Shown piece by piece: positions 18,264-28,966 of a stretch of 57,405 nucleotides of DNA. Within the stretch, counting starts at the first letter, position 1. Each line of letters starts with the position of its first letter. A model generated the notes under the pieces. The model was not told where the DNA came from. It saw nothing but the letters and a program-made list of their open reading frames with translations, and did not search any database. Made by a program: the position numbers and the translations under genes. Origin of the DNA: Lysobacterales bacterium (GTDB taxonomy: Bacteria > Pseudomonadota > Gammaproteobacteria > Xanthomonadales > SZUA-36); assembly GCA_029935455.1 (NCBI GenBank), contig JAOZKI010000006.1:1-57405 (forward strand). Reading direction: 5' to 3'.

Positions 18264-21200
18264 ATGCGCCTGACTGAAATCAAGCTTGCCGGCTTCAAAT
18301 CGTTCGTCGACCCCACCACCTTCCAGGCACCTACCAACCTGACCGGCATTGTCGGTCCGAACGGTTGCGGCAAATCCAACATCATCGATGCGGTGCGCTG
18401 GGTCATGGGCGAGGGATCGGCCCGGGTATTGCGCGGCGAATTGATGTCGGATGTGATTTTTGCCGGTTCGTCTTCGCGCAAACCAGTGGGAACGGCGACC
18501 GTGGAATTGGTGTTCGATAACAGCGATCGGAAGATCGGTGGTGAGTACGCCGAATACAGCGAAATCTCGGTGAAACGACAGGTGTCCCGGGACGGAACCT
18601 CCAACTATTTTCTCAACGGCACGCGCTGTCGACGCAAGGACATCCGTGACCTGTTTTTGGGCACGGGCGTCGGCAGTCAGGGCTACTCCATTATTCAGCA
18701 GGGCATGATCTCCCAGGTGGTGGAGGCGCGCCCGGAACAGATTCGTGGCTACCTTGAGGAAGCGGCAGGCATTTCCCGCTACAAGGAACGACGCAAGGAG
18801 ACGGAAAACCGCATCCGCCACACGCGGGACAATCTGGATCGCCTGTCAGACCTGCGCGAGGAAGTGGACAAGCAGCTGGATCGACTCAAGCGCCAGGCTC
18901 GGGCAGCTGAACGCTATAAGGAACTGAAGGCGCAGCAGCGCGAACTCCAGTCGCGCCTGCTGGCGCTGCGCTGGCGTCATGATATGCAGCGCGCTGCCGA
19001 GGGTAAGGCGGATCTCGATCAGCGGGAAACAGCTCTGGAAGAGCAGAATGCCCTGCAGCGAAAGGCAGAGGCTGCTCTGGAAAAGCTGCAGCAGGCCACG
19101 GAAGAAGCCAACGAAAAGCGCAACCTGGTACAGGGTGAGGTCTATGAGCTGGGCAGTGCCATTGCGCGGCTGGAGCAGCGCATCCTGCACAAGCGCGAAC
19201 TGCAGGAACGGCAGCAGAAAGAATTGGATGAAACCTCTGGCAGTTTGAAAGATCTCGAGCAACACATGCTGCTGGACCAGGCCCAGGTCAGCGAACTCAC
19301 GACGCGACTGGCCGAGCAGGAGCCCGCACTGGCGCAGGCGCGGGATGCGGAAGAAAAAGCCGATGCGGCTCAGGCGCAGGCAGAGGGTGACGTGAATCGC
19401 TGGCAAGAGCAGCTGAATGAACATCACGGCTCCTTCAATGCGCTCAACCGGGAAGCGGACCAGCTCCGGGCCGGTCTGGAAATCATGGATCAGCGCATGG
19501 CCGCTGCCAGTCGCCGGCTGGAAGGTCTGGCCGGTGAGTCCACGGACGTCAACACGCAGGAACTGCTTGATACGGTGACGCGACTGGAACGGGAGGGTCA
19601 GCAGGCGGCGCAGTTGGAGCAGGAGCAGCAGGGCGCCCTGGACCAGGCCCGGGACGCGCAGCGGGACAACAGCGAGCGTCTTCGGGAAGGTGTGGAAGAG
19701 GAACATGCGCTGCGGCGGGAACTGCTGTCCCGAGAGGGGCGTCTGGAGGCCCTGCAGGCACTGCAAAAAGCCAGCCAGGGCTCCAGCAGGGAGCAGGAAT
19801 GGCTCAGCGCGCAGGGACTGCAGGAGCATCCGCTGCTGGTTAACCGTCTGCGGGTGGAAGAGGGCTGGGAAGCGGCGGCTGAAGCCGTGCTTGGCCACTG
19901 GCTGGAAGCGCGCGTGATTGACCGCATGCCGGAACATACCGGCGCCATGGATTCCTTGCGCGAGTCACAATTGCGCCTGGTCCATGAAGGTGAGGGTGCG
20001 GTGCGCGCGCGCAGTGGCACGCTGGCGGAAAAAGTACAGGCACCGGATGCGATGACGGCGCGCCTGAATCATGTGCGCGTGGTGGAATCGTTGCCGGAGG
20101 CGCTGGAGTATCTGGCACTGCCTGGTGAGGAAGAGTCCGCCGTTACTCGCGCCGGCGAGTGGGTGGGACCAGGCTGGTCGCGCGTCGCCCGCGGGGATGC
20201 AGGCCAGGCCGGCATGCTGGCACGGGAACAGGAAATCAGCCAGCTGCGTGAGCAGCTGAAGCAGGACGAGGTGCGCCTGCGCAAGCTGGAAGCGGCGAAC
20301 AATAAACTGCGTGATCTGCGGCCGCAGCATGAGAACAGCATTGCCGAGCGCCAGCAGCGGGCCAATGAGGCGCATCGCGCCCATGCGCAGATTGAGAGCC
20401 AGCTTAACGGAGCCCGCCAACGCATCGGGGATCTGGATCGCCGGGCTCAGCAAATTGCGCAGGAGTCCAGCGATCTCAATCGTCAGCAGGAGCGGGACCG
20501 CACCGCGTCCAAGGAGTCCCGTGCGACCCTCAGCGGTGTGATGGACCGTATGGCTGAGGCCGAGGCGCGGCGTGGTGAGCTGGACAGCCAGCGTACGGAC
20601 CTGTTGGCACGGCGCGACAGCACGCGGGCCGCAGCGGGTACGGCCCGCAGCAAGCGCCACGAGCTGGCCCTGGCCACCAGTTCCAGTCGGGCCACGCTGG
20701 ATTCCTTGCGGCAGTCTTTGGAACGCATGGATACACAGGCCAGCCAGCTGCAGCAGCGCTTTATGAGCTTGCAGGAAACGGTGGCGAAGGCGACGGATCC
20801 AGCGGCTGAATTCAAGGAAGAGATGGATCAGCAGCTGGCCAAGCAACTTGATGCGGAAAGTCGTCTCCAGGCGGCTCGTGCCAGCGTGCAGGAGCTGGGA
20901 GAACAATACCGCGAGGAAGATGGGGCGCGTCAGGCCGCCGTGCAGCGCTTCAACGAGCTGCGGGAAGAACGGGAACGAGCGCGCCTGCGCCAGCAGGAAG
21001 TGGAGTTGAGCGCGCGTAATTACGAGCGTCAGGCGGAGGCCATTGAGGCCGATCTGGCGGCCCTGGCGGAAGGTTTGCCGGAGCAGGTAACGCCGGACAG
21101 CTGGGAAGCCGATATCGAACGGCTGGGCGTGCGCATTACGCGTCTGGAACCGGTCAATCTGGCCGCCATTCAGGAGTTCGAGGAAGAGGCGAAGCGCAAG

Positions 21201-21758
21201 GAGTATTTAGACTCGCAGCATGAAGATCTGACCGAGGCCCTGGCCACGCTGGAAGGCGCGATTGCGAAGATTGACCGCAAAACCCGAACGCGCTTCAAAG
21301 ACACCTTTGATATGGTCAATAAGGGCATGCAGGAGCTGTTTCCGCGTCTGTTCGGTGGCGGACACGGCTATCTGGAGTTGACTGGTGAAGACATGTTGAC
21401 CACCGGCGTGTCAATCATGGCGCGGCCGCCCGGTAAGCGGGTGGCCTCCATTCATCTGCTGTCGGGTGGGGAGAAAGCCCTCACCGCTGTGTCCTTTGTA
21501 TTTGCCATTTTCCGTCTGAATCCGGCGCCTTTCTGCCTGCTGGATGAGGTGGATGCGCCGCTGGATGATGCCAACGTCGGGCGCTTCTGTGACCTGGTAA
21601 AGGAGATGTCGGAAAACGTGCAGTTCATTGTGGTCACCCACAACAAGATTTCCATGGAGATCGCCAATCAGCTCAGTGGCGTTACCATGAGTGAACCGGG
21701 CGTATCGCGTCTGGTTCAGGTTGATATTGATGAGGCGGCGCGCCTCGCTGAGGCCTGA
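18264..21758 (+). CDS. smc: chromosome partition protein SMC
   Basis: SMC is the ATPase of the bacterial condensin that compacts and segregates chromosomes together with ScpA/ScpB. The 1164-residue protein has the N-terminal head with Walker A GPNGCGKSNIIDA (about residue 31) and Q-loop text GEGSARVLRGELM. Two long coiled-coil arms (about 165-500 and 660-1010) flank a hinge (about 505-640). The C-terminal head carries the signature LLSGGEKALTAVSF (about 1066) and Walker B FCLLDEVDAPLDDANV (about 1089). It is full length. A candidate -10 (TATACT at 18158-18163) lies about 100 bp upstream. zipA and ligA follow closely. Confidence 0.98.
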   Translation: MRLTEIKLAGFKSFVDPTTFQAPTNLTGIVGPNGCGKSNIIDAVRWVMGEGSARVLRGELMSDVIFAGSSSRKPVGTATVELVFDNSDRKIGGEYAEYSEISVKRQVSRDGTSNYFLNGTRCRRKDIRDLFLGTGVGSQGYSIIQQGMISQVVEARPEQIRGYLEEAAGISRYKERRKETENRIRHTRDNLDRLSDLREEVDKQLDRLKRQARAAERYKELKAQQRELQSRLLALRWRHDMQRAAEGKADLDQRETALEEQNALQRKAEAALEKLQQATEEANEKRNLVQGEVYELGSAIARLEQRILHKRELQERQQKELDETSGSLKDLEQHMLLDQAQVSELTTRLAEQEPALAQARDAEEKADAAQAQAEGDVNRWQEQLNEHHGSFNALNREADQLRAGLEIMDQRMAAASRRLEGLAGESTDVNTQELLDTVTRLEREGQQAAQLEQEQQGALDQARDAQRDNSERLREGVEEEHALRRELLSREGRLEALQALQKASQGSSREQEWLSAQGLQEHPLLVNRLRVEEGWEAAAEAVLGHWLEARVIDRMPEHTGAMDSLRESQLRLVHEGEGAVRARSGTLAEKVQAPDAMTARLNHVRVVESLPEALEYLALPGEEESAVTRAGEWVGPGWSRVARGDAGQAGMLAREQEISQLREQLKQDEVRLRKLEAANNKLRDLRPQHENSIAERQQRANEAHRAHAQIESQLNGARQRIGDLDRRAQQIAQESSDLNRQQERDRTASKESRATLSGVMDRMAEAEARRGELDSQRTDLLARRDSTRAAAGTARSKRHELALATSSSRATLDSLRQSLERMDTQASQLQQRFMSLQETVAKATDPAAEFKEEMDQQLAKQLDAESRLQAARASVQELGEQYREEDGARQAAVQRFNELREERERARLRQQEVELSARNYERQAEAIEADLAALAEGLPEQVTPDSWEADIERLGVRITRLEPVNLAAIQEFEEEAKRKEYLDSQHEDLTEALATLEGAIAKIDRKTRTRFKDTFDMVNKGMQELFPRLFGGGHGYLELTGEDMLTTGVSIMARPPGKRVASIHLLSGGEKALTAVSFVFAIFRLNPAPFCLLDEVDAPLDDANVGRFCDLVKEMSENVQFIVVTHNKISMEIANQLSGVTMSEPGVSRLVQVDIDEAARLAEA

Positions 21759-21777
21759 GAAGAGTCGGGGGTAGGCG

Positions 21778-24566
<2,789 letters not shown>

Positions 24567-24604
24567 GCATCGGCTTGCTTGTTATGCGGCGGATCAGGCG
24601 CCGT

Positions 24605-25561
24605 CTAGTTCTGCTTGCGATAGCGCGTCAGTGGCGCGCGCAGCCCTTCGCTGGTCACCCATATCGTGCTCCCGTCGGGACCATGACTGACAGCTTCTTC
24701 CTGCATCGCCGCAGGTCCCAGGACTTCCTCCGGTAGGCCGTTTAGGGCGCTCGGCCAGTCTTGCCCCTCCTGTCGTTGGAACAGGTATAGGCTGCGATAG
24801 GTGAGCAGGGCGGCCTGGTTGCCTGCGATGCTGAGTCCGGTAGGTTGTGAGACCCAGACGGTGCGTTCGCCAAAGCGCGCCCGGTCGTCAGGCTCCGGGG
24901 GGCGCAGGCCGGTGACTTCGCCCAGAAAGCGCAGTTCTGCTTCACGGGCGTTCAGGGCCGTGTCCTTATCTAGTCCGTACAAACGGGGTGGGTTGTCCCG
25001 CTTGCTGAGAATCAGCAGTTGCTGCGCCACGGGGTCCCAGGCGATGGATTCCGCATCTCTTGGTCCATCCGGATAGCGCAGGGAGATCCAGTTGCGCACG
25101 GGCTGGATGCCCTCATAGCGACCCTTGTCATCCGGTTTTGGTTCATCGACCAGATAAAGCCAAACCCGCGAACGGCGCTGGTCGTTGTCACCGATATCTG
25201 CCAGCACCAGCAGATCATTTTCCTGGCCCGGGATTCGGGTCATGTCTTCCCAGTCGACGTTCACTGCATCGGCCAGGTCGAAGTAACCGCGATCGCGACC
25301 CTGATGATCCATGGCGTAGACGCGGGGAGCGCCATCATCGTTGTGAACCCACAGCAAGTCCTGATAGCGATGGCTGGACTGCAGGCCGCTGATCTCGTCC
25401 AGTTCACCAGAGCGCACCGTGCCGGTCCGCTCGAAGCGCGGGTCGCTTAACTCGCCCGGTGTTTGTTGGCAGGCGCTCGCCAGCCACAGGGTGAGTAGCA
25501 GCAATGGCGCGATGCAGCAGGCGCGCGCAGGCGGGCAGGGGACTGAGCTCATGGCGGGCAT
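24605..25561 (-). CDS. hypothetical beta-propeller-like lipoprotein
   Basis: The N-terminus has a lipoprotein signal (LLLLTLWLASAC, lipobox Cys about residue 31), so the mature protein of about 288 residues is lipid-anchored. The body contains ELDEISGLQSSHRYQDLLWVHNDDG, VNVDWEDMTRIP, DLLVLADIGDNDQRRSRVWLYLVDEP and DAESIAWDPVAQQLLILSKRD. This repeating strand pattern is typical of a beta-propeller and resembles a widespread family of uncharacterised bacterial proteins. No catalytic motif is evident. Two in-frame ATGs (25561 and 25552) are possible. The function is unknown. Confidence 0.8.
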   Translation of the reverse strand: MPAMSSVPCPPARACCIAPLLLLTLWLASACQQTPGELSDPRFERTGTVRSGELDEISGLQSSHRYQDLLWVHNDDGAPRVYAMDHQGRDRGYFDLADAVNVDWEDMTRIPGQENDLLVLADIGDNDQRRSRVWLYLVDEPKPDDKGRYEGIQPVRNWISLRYPDGPRDAESIAWDPVAQQLLILSKRDNPPRLYGLDKDTALNAREAELRFLGEVTGLRPPEPDDRARFGERTVWVSQPTGLSIAGNQAALLTYRSLYLFQRQEGQDWPSALNGLPEEVLGPAAMQEEAVSHGPDGSTIWVTSEGLRAPLTRYRKQN

Positions 25562-25608
25562 TCTGCCAGATGTGCCATTTGAAGGGCAGGCCTGAATGAT
25601 GAAGATTC

Positions 25609-25632
25609 GTTACACTGCGGCGCCAGTGTTAC
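25609..25632. repeat. imperfect inverted repeat between divergent genes
   Basis: GTTACACTG and CAGTGTTAC form a stem with one mismatch around a CGGCGC loop. It lies in the 165-bp gap between the divergent lipoprotein and lipid kinase genes. It could be an operator or a leader hairpin. Nothing else in the gap is distinctive. Confidence 0.35.
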
Positions 25633-25726
25633 CTGCTGAGAGGTTCTATGCCAGTTCCAAGCCATCGCCATGCACCCATCTGTCATTCTAGCGGCGCGCT
25701 GATCGTGTGCCTGCGACGGGTTTGAC

Positions 25727-26647
25727 ATGTCCATGCGGCTGTTAGTTCTACTAAATCCGCAGGCCCACTCTGGTCGGGCGGGCGCACTGCTTGCCCCCTT
25801 ACAGACCGCCTGCGCGGCGCGCGGTATCAATGCGGAGTTGGTGCTGACGCAGGGTGCCGGGGATGCGACGGAGCGGATTGCAACACTGGGTACGGGCATT
25901 TTTGACGGCGTGGTTGCCGCCGGGGGTGATGGCACATTGTTTGAGGTCGTCAACGGCTTGATGCAGCGGCCGGCGGCTTTGCGCGAACCCCTGGGCCTGT
26001 TACCGCTGGGTACGGGTAATGCCTTTGCGCGTGAACTGGGCCTGGCCGGTGCTGACTGGTCAGCTGGTCTGGATCTGATTCAGAAAGGGCAGACACGCGC
26101 CGTTGATGTGGGGGAGGTGACGGCCGGCGAAGAACGGTTCTGGTTTCTTAATATGCTGGGCGCTGGCTTTGTTGAGCTGGCAGGCCGCGCCTCATTGCGT
26201 TTCAAGAAGCTGGGGCGGCATTCCTATACCGTGGGCGCGCTGAGTGCGCTGGCCCAGTGTCCATCCTGGGACCTGCGCTTTGAACTGGATGGGGAGGTGC
26301 TGGAAGAGGACACGCTGTTTTTTGAGGTGGCTAACAGTCGCTATACGGGTACGGACTTTCTTATGGCGCCAGACGCCAGAATTGACGATGGCCTGTTGGA
26401 TCTGGTGTTGGTGCGGCGTGCCAATCGCCGGCGCATATTGCGGCTGTTTCCCACGCTGTTTAAGGGTACGCACGTGCAAGCACCGGAGGTGGTTTGTCGG
26501 CGCGCGAAGCAGATCCACGTACTGGCACCGGCCGGGCTGGGCTGTACCGTCGATGGAGAGTTTATCGGCGCGACGCCGCTGACCATTCAGTGCCGGGCCC
26601 AGGCACTGCAATTGTTCGCGCCTTCAAACAGCGACCAGAGTGCCTGA
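25727..26647 (+). CDS. YegS/DagK-family lipid kinase
   Basis: A 306-residue member of the diacylglycerol kinase catalytic-domain family (YegS/BmrU/DagK-like). Motifs: LLNPQAHSGRA, the nucleotide-binding GGDGTLFEVVNGL (about residues 67-79), PLGTGNAFARELGL (about 95-108), and C-terminal DARIDDGLLDLVLV with the metal-binding region, ending VDGEFIGATP. The enzyme phosphorylates a lipid alcohol (diacylglycerol, phosphatidylglycerol or sphingosine-like). The exact substrate is not readable. Start choices are ATG 25727 or 25733. Confidence 0.9.
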   Translation: MSMRLLVLLNPQAHSGRAGALLAPLQTACAARGINAELVLTQGAGDATERIATLGTGIFDGVVAAGGDGTLFEVVNGLMQRPAALREPLGLLPLGTGNAFARELGLAGADWSAGLDLIQKGQTRAVDVGEVTAGEERFWFLNMLGAGFVELAGRASLRFKKLGRHSYTVGALSALAQCPSWDLRFELDGEVLEEDTLFFEVANSRYTGTDFLMAPDARIDDGLLDLVLVRRANRRRILRLFPTLFKGTHVQAPEVVCRRAKQIHVLAPAGLGCTVDGEFIGATPLTIQCRAQALQLFAPSNSDQSA

Positions 26648-26680
26648 TTTACGCTGGTTTCTGGGCGGTTCCGAAACCTG

Positions 26681-26720
26681 AAAGAAAAAACGGGCACGCA
26701 GTTTTCACTGCGTGCCCGTT
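26681..26720 (-). terminator. rho-independent terminator of tRNA-Asn
   Basis: A perfect 13-bp stem (AACGGGCACGCAG at 26689-26701 with its complement at 26708-26720) has a 6-nt loop. On the minus strand it is followed by a T-run (complement of GAAAGAAAAAA), directly downstream of tRNA-Asn. On the plus strand there is no T-run after it. Confidence 0.85.
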
Positions 26721-26728
26721 CCTGTATC

Positions 26729-26805
26729 TGGCTCCCCGGGTCGGATTCGAACCAACGACCTAGTGATTAACAGTCACCCGCTCTAACCAGCTGAGCTACC
26801 GGGGA
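26729..26805 (-). tRNA. tRNA-Asn (anticodon GTT)
   Basis: Read on the minus strand it begins TCCCCGGTAGCTCAGCTGG. The acceptor stem pairs TCCCCGG with CCGGGGA, then discriminator G and encoded CCA. The anticodon loop CTGTTAA gives GTT (plus-strand AAC at 26769-26771). The T-loop GTTCGAATCC is standard. It has its own promoter and terminator, so it is a single-gene unit. Confidence 0.97.
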
Positions 26806-26818
26806 TTAGAAGCGCGGC

Positions 26819-26847
26819 ATTGTGCGGTTTTCCGGCGCTGCCGTCAA
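26819..26847 (-). promoter_or_regulatory. promoter of tRNA-Asn
   Basis: On the minus strand, TTGACG (26842-26847) is 17 bp from CACAAT (26819-26824), followed by a GC-rich discriminator GCCGCGC. The tRNA begins 13 bases downstream of the -10. The architecture matches the tRNA-Leu promoter in this window. Confidence 0.7.
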
Positions 26848-26933
26848 GAGGTTTCATGCTTTTTTTCGGGTCATTGGCGGGGCGCCGGTCTGCCTCCTAA
26901 GACCTGCGATGGGATTCGGTCTGGAGACCATTC

Positions 26934-27461
26934 CTAGGGCTCAGCACAGGGGGCTTGAGCCGCGGCAGCGGTGGCCAGTTGGCGTATGTGGCCGCTGAGG
27001 CTGATGCGCACCTCACGCGGCTCCTGCGGGCGCCGCGGATCACAAACTACCAGTGTGGCATTGCTGCCGGGCGCGGTGCCATTCGGAAAGAATTCCAGCG
27101 CCAGGCGGTTGCCCTGCACGCGCAGGGGAGTGACGGCCTGGTTGCTGTTGAGTAAACGCTCCGCTGGCTGCCATTGTCGGTCCCGGTTGTCGTCCTCAAA
27201 TACCAGCCAGCCATGGGCCCAGTGGCTCTGTGCCAGGCAGCCATGGTTGGGTGTGCCGGGACACACGACAATGCGCCGGTTGCCGCTTATCGCAGCCAGG
27301 CGCGCACGGCTCAGGTCGCTATGCAGCATGGCGCTGGCCGTTTGCAGCCGTTTTCGCGCCAGATAGTCCGTTAGGCTGGGGCTGGCCAGCAGCGTCAGCA
27401 GGGCGCTGATCGCCAGAACGACCAGCAATTCAAACAGTGTGAGTCCTGCAGCCCGATACAT
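26934..27461 (-). CDS. GspH/FimT-family type IV pseudopilin
   Basis: A 175-residue minor pseudopilin. The N-terminus has a short leader followed by the prepilin peptidase/methylation motif (AAG-LTLFELLVVLAISALL, with Glu at +5) and a hydrophobic helix. The GspH/FimT globular part follows (DLSRARLAAISGNRRIVVCPG, then GWLVFEDDNRDRQWQ). Such proteins initiate type IV pilus or type II secretion pseudopilus assembly. No other pilus or secretion gene is nearby, so its partners must be elsewhere. Confidence 0.88.
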   Translation of the reverse strand: MYRAAGLTLFELLVVLAISALLTLLASPSLTDYLARKRLQTASAMLHSDLSRARLAAISGNRRIVVCPGTPNHGCLAQSHWAHGWLVFEDDNRDRQWQPAERLLNSNQAVTPLRVQGNRLALEFFPNGTAPGSNATLVVCDPRRPQEPREVRISLSGHIRQLATAAAAQAPCAEP

Positions 27462-27483
27462 GTTTACAGGCTAGTGCGGGACA

Positions 27484-27515
27484 TAAAAAAACCCAGCGCG
27501 GAAGTGCGCTGGGTT
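27484..27515 (-). terminator. rho-independent terminator of the aminotransferase gene
   Basis: AACCCAGCGC (27490-27499) pairs perfectly with GCGCTGGGTT (27506-27515) across GGAAGT. On the minus strand the stem is followed by TTTTTTAT (complement of 27483-27490). It lies about 20 bp past the aminotransferase stop. Confidence 0.88.
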
Positions 27516-27536
27516 GTGTCAGATGATTGCCCTTTG

Positions 27537-28748
27537 TCAGGCGTTTTTCAGCGCGCCCTCGATGCGGGCAATACACTCCTGTAACTGTTCCATGGAGGTC
27601 GCAAAGGACAGGCGAATATGTCCCGGCGCACCGAAAGCCGTGCCCGGCACCATGGCCACCCCGGCGTTCTCCAGAAACCACTCGCATAGCTCGGTGTCGT
27701 TATGGATGCCATCCATGCGGTCGATCACGCCCTGGAAGGAAGGAAAGGCGTAGAAGGCGCCATCACATTCCGGGCAGTGTACGCCGTCAATGTCGTTCAA
27801 AGCCTTGAGCATGTACTCGTAGCGCTTGTGAAATTCATCGCGCATGTTTGCCACGCAGTCCTGCGGCCCATCCAGCGCTGCCGTGGCCGCAGCCTGGGAG
27901 ATCGAGCAGGCGCCGGAAGTGCTCTGGCTCTGCACCTTGCGGATTGCGTTCATGAGGGGTGCAGGACCGCCCGCATAGCCAATGCGCCAGCCGGTCATCG
28001 CGTAGGCCTTGGATACGCCATTCACAACCACGGTCCGGTCTTTCAGCTCCGGGCACACGTTCAGCAGTGTGCGGAACGGCGAGTCGGCCCAATAAATATG
28101 CTCATAGATGTCGTCACAGGCGATCACCAGGCGGGAATGCTCCTGCAGCACCCGGCCCAGTTCATAGTATTCCTCTTCCGTATACACCTTGCCGGTGGGG
28201 TTGGACGGGGCGTTCAACAGCAACAGGCGAGAACGACCGGTGAGGGCAGAACGCAGCATCCGTGGCGTGATCTTGTAGTCCGATTCGGCACCGGTGCTGA
28301 CAATCACGGGCGCGCCGCCAGCCATTTTGACCATATCCGGATAGGACACCCAGTAGGGTGCGGGAATCAGCACTTCATCCTCATCGTTGAGGATGGCGCA
28401 CATGAGATTGAACAGCACCTGCTTGGCGCCATTACCTACCGTGATCTCGCCGGGTTCGTAGCTCAGGCTATTGTCGCGCTTGAACTTCGCGATAATGGCG
28501 TCCTTGAGCGCGGCGGTGCCATCAACGGGCGGATACTTGGTGTCACCTGCCTGAATCGCTTTGATGGCGGCCGCCTTGATGTGGTCCGGCGTATCAAAAT
28601 CCGGTTCGCCGAATCCAAGTGAGATGATGTCACGTCCAGCCGCGCGTAATTCGCGCGCTTTCTGGGCCACCGCAATCGTGGCGGACGGTTTAATTTGGGC
28701 AATACGATGAGACGGTCTGAGGGGCACAGCCGGTTCCTGATGCTTCAT
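27537..28748 (-). CDS. pyridoxal phosphate-dependent aspartate aminotransferase
   Basis: A class I/II aminotransferase of the Ib (Thermus-like) aspartate aminotransferase group, also related to prephenate aminotransferases. It has SLGFGEPDFDTP, the cofactor-stacking APYWVSYPDMV, NAPSNPTGKVY, DDIYEHIYW and the Schiff-base lysine in VNGVSKAYAMTGWRIGYAGG. An arginine in the C-terminal RLSFATS region binds the substrate carboxylate. The frame extends to 28799, but MKHQEPAVPLRPSHR at 28748 (403 residues) fits the family and has AGGA eight bases upstream. It has a strong terminator downstream. Confidence 0.93.
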   Translation of the reverse strand: MKHQEPAVPLRPSHRIAQIKPSATIAVAQKARELRAAGRDIISLGFGEPDFDTPDHIKAAAIKAIQAGDTKYPPVDGTAALKDAIIAKFKRDNSLSYEPGEITVGNGAKQVLFNLMCAILNDEDEVLIPAPYWVSYPDMVKMAGGAPVIVSTGAESDYKITPRMLRSALTGRSRLLLLNAPSNPTGKVYTEEEYYELGRVLQEHSRLVIACDDIYEHIYWADSPFRTLLNVCPELKDRTVVVNGVSKAYAMTGWRIGYAGGPAPLMNAIRKVQSQSTSGACSISQAAATAALDGPQDCVANMRDEFHKRYEYMLKALNDIDGVHCPECDGAFYAFPSFQGVIDRMDGIHNDTELCEWFLENAGVAMVPGTAFGAPGHIRLSFATSMEQLQECIARIEGALKNA

Positions 28749-28885
28749 GTTTATGTTCCTGGAGGATAGTGCGCTGCGAGCGCTGTGCGATCCCCCCAAC
28801 CAGTGCTTAGTTTACCAAGGGCGCTTCTGGATGTCCTGATCTGCGGGCAAGAAATTTGTCAGGCGAGGCGCCTGCACAGTCCCGT

Positions 28886-28899
28886 GCCCCAGCTGGGGC
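28886..28899. repeat. 14-bp perfect palindrome upstream of uvrB
   Basis: GCCCCAGCTGGGGC reads the same on both strands and sits 32 bp before the uvrB -10 candidate. A second small inverted repeat (CAGGC/GCCTG, about 28860-28874) lies just upstream. It could be an operator. It does not resemble the gammaproteobacterial LexA box. Confidence 0.4.
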
Positions 28900-28930
28900 T
28901 GTCATCACGGATTATGCGGCTATGCCCATC

Positions 28931-28936
28931 TATAAT
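28931..28936 (+). promoter_or_regulatory. candidate -10 of the uvrB promoter
   Basis: A perfect TATAAT at 28931-28936 lies 30 bp before the uvrB ATG. No good -35 is present at 17 bp (region 28908-28913 reads CGGATT), so activation or an extended element would be needed. No CTG-N10-CAG LexA box is visible between it and the divergent aminotransferase gene. Confidence 0.45.
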
Positions 28937-28966
28937 GACGGGCTAGCTGACGATTGGTAACACGCC

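Noticed and set aside
18846-20906. Two long minus-strand open frames (363 and 313 codons) inside smc
   Set aside because: They are antisense to the SMC coiled-coil arms. The Leu/Gln-rich translations reflect the complement of Gln/Leu/Glu codons in a coiled coil.
26494-26763. Small + strand frame ending APRVGFEPTT
   Set aside because: That ending is the classic false translation of an antisense tRNA. It overlaps the lipid kinase gene and tRNA-Asn.
27702-28622. 306-codon + strand frame
   Set aside because: It is antisense to the aspartate aminotransferase, which has all cofactor motifs.
28860-28966. LexA (SOS) box upstream of uvrB
   Set aside because: I looked for CTG-N10-CAG and near forms and found none; the palindromes present do not fit LexA.
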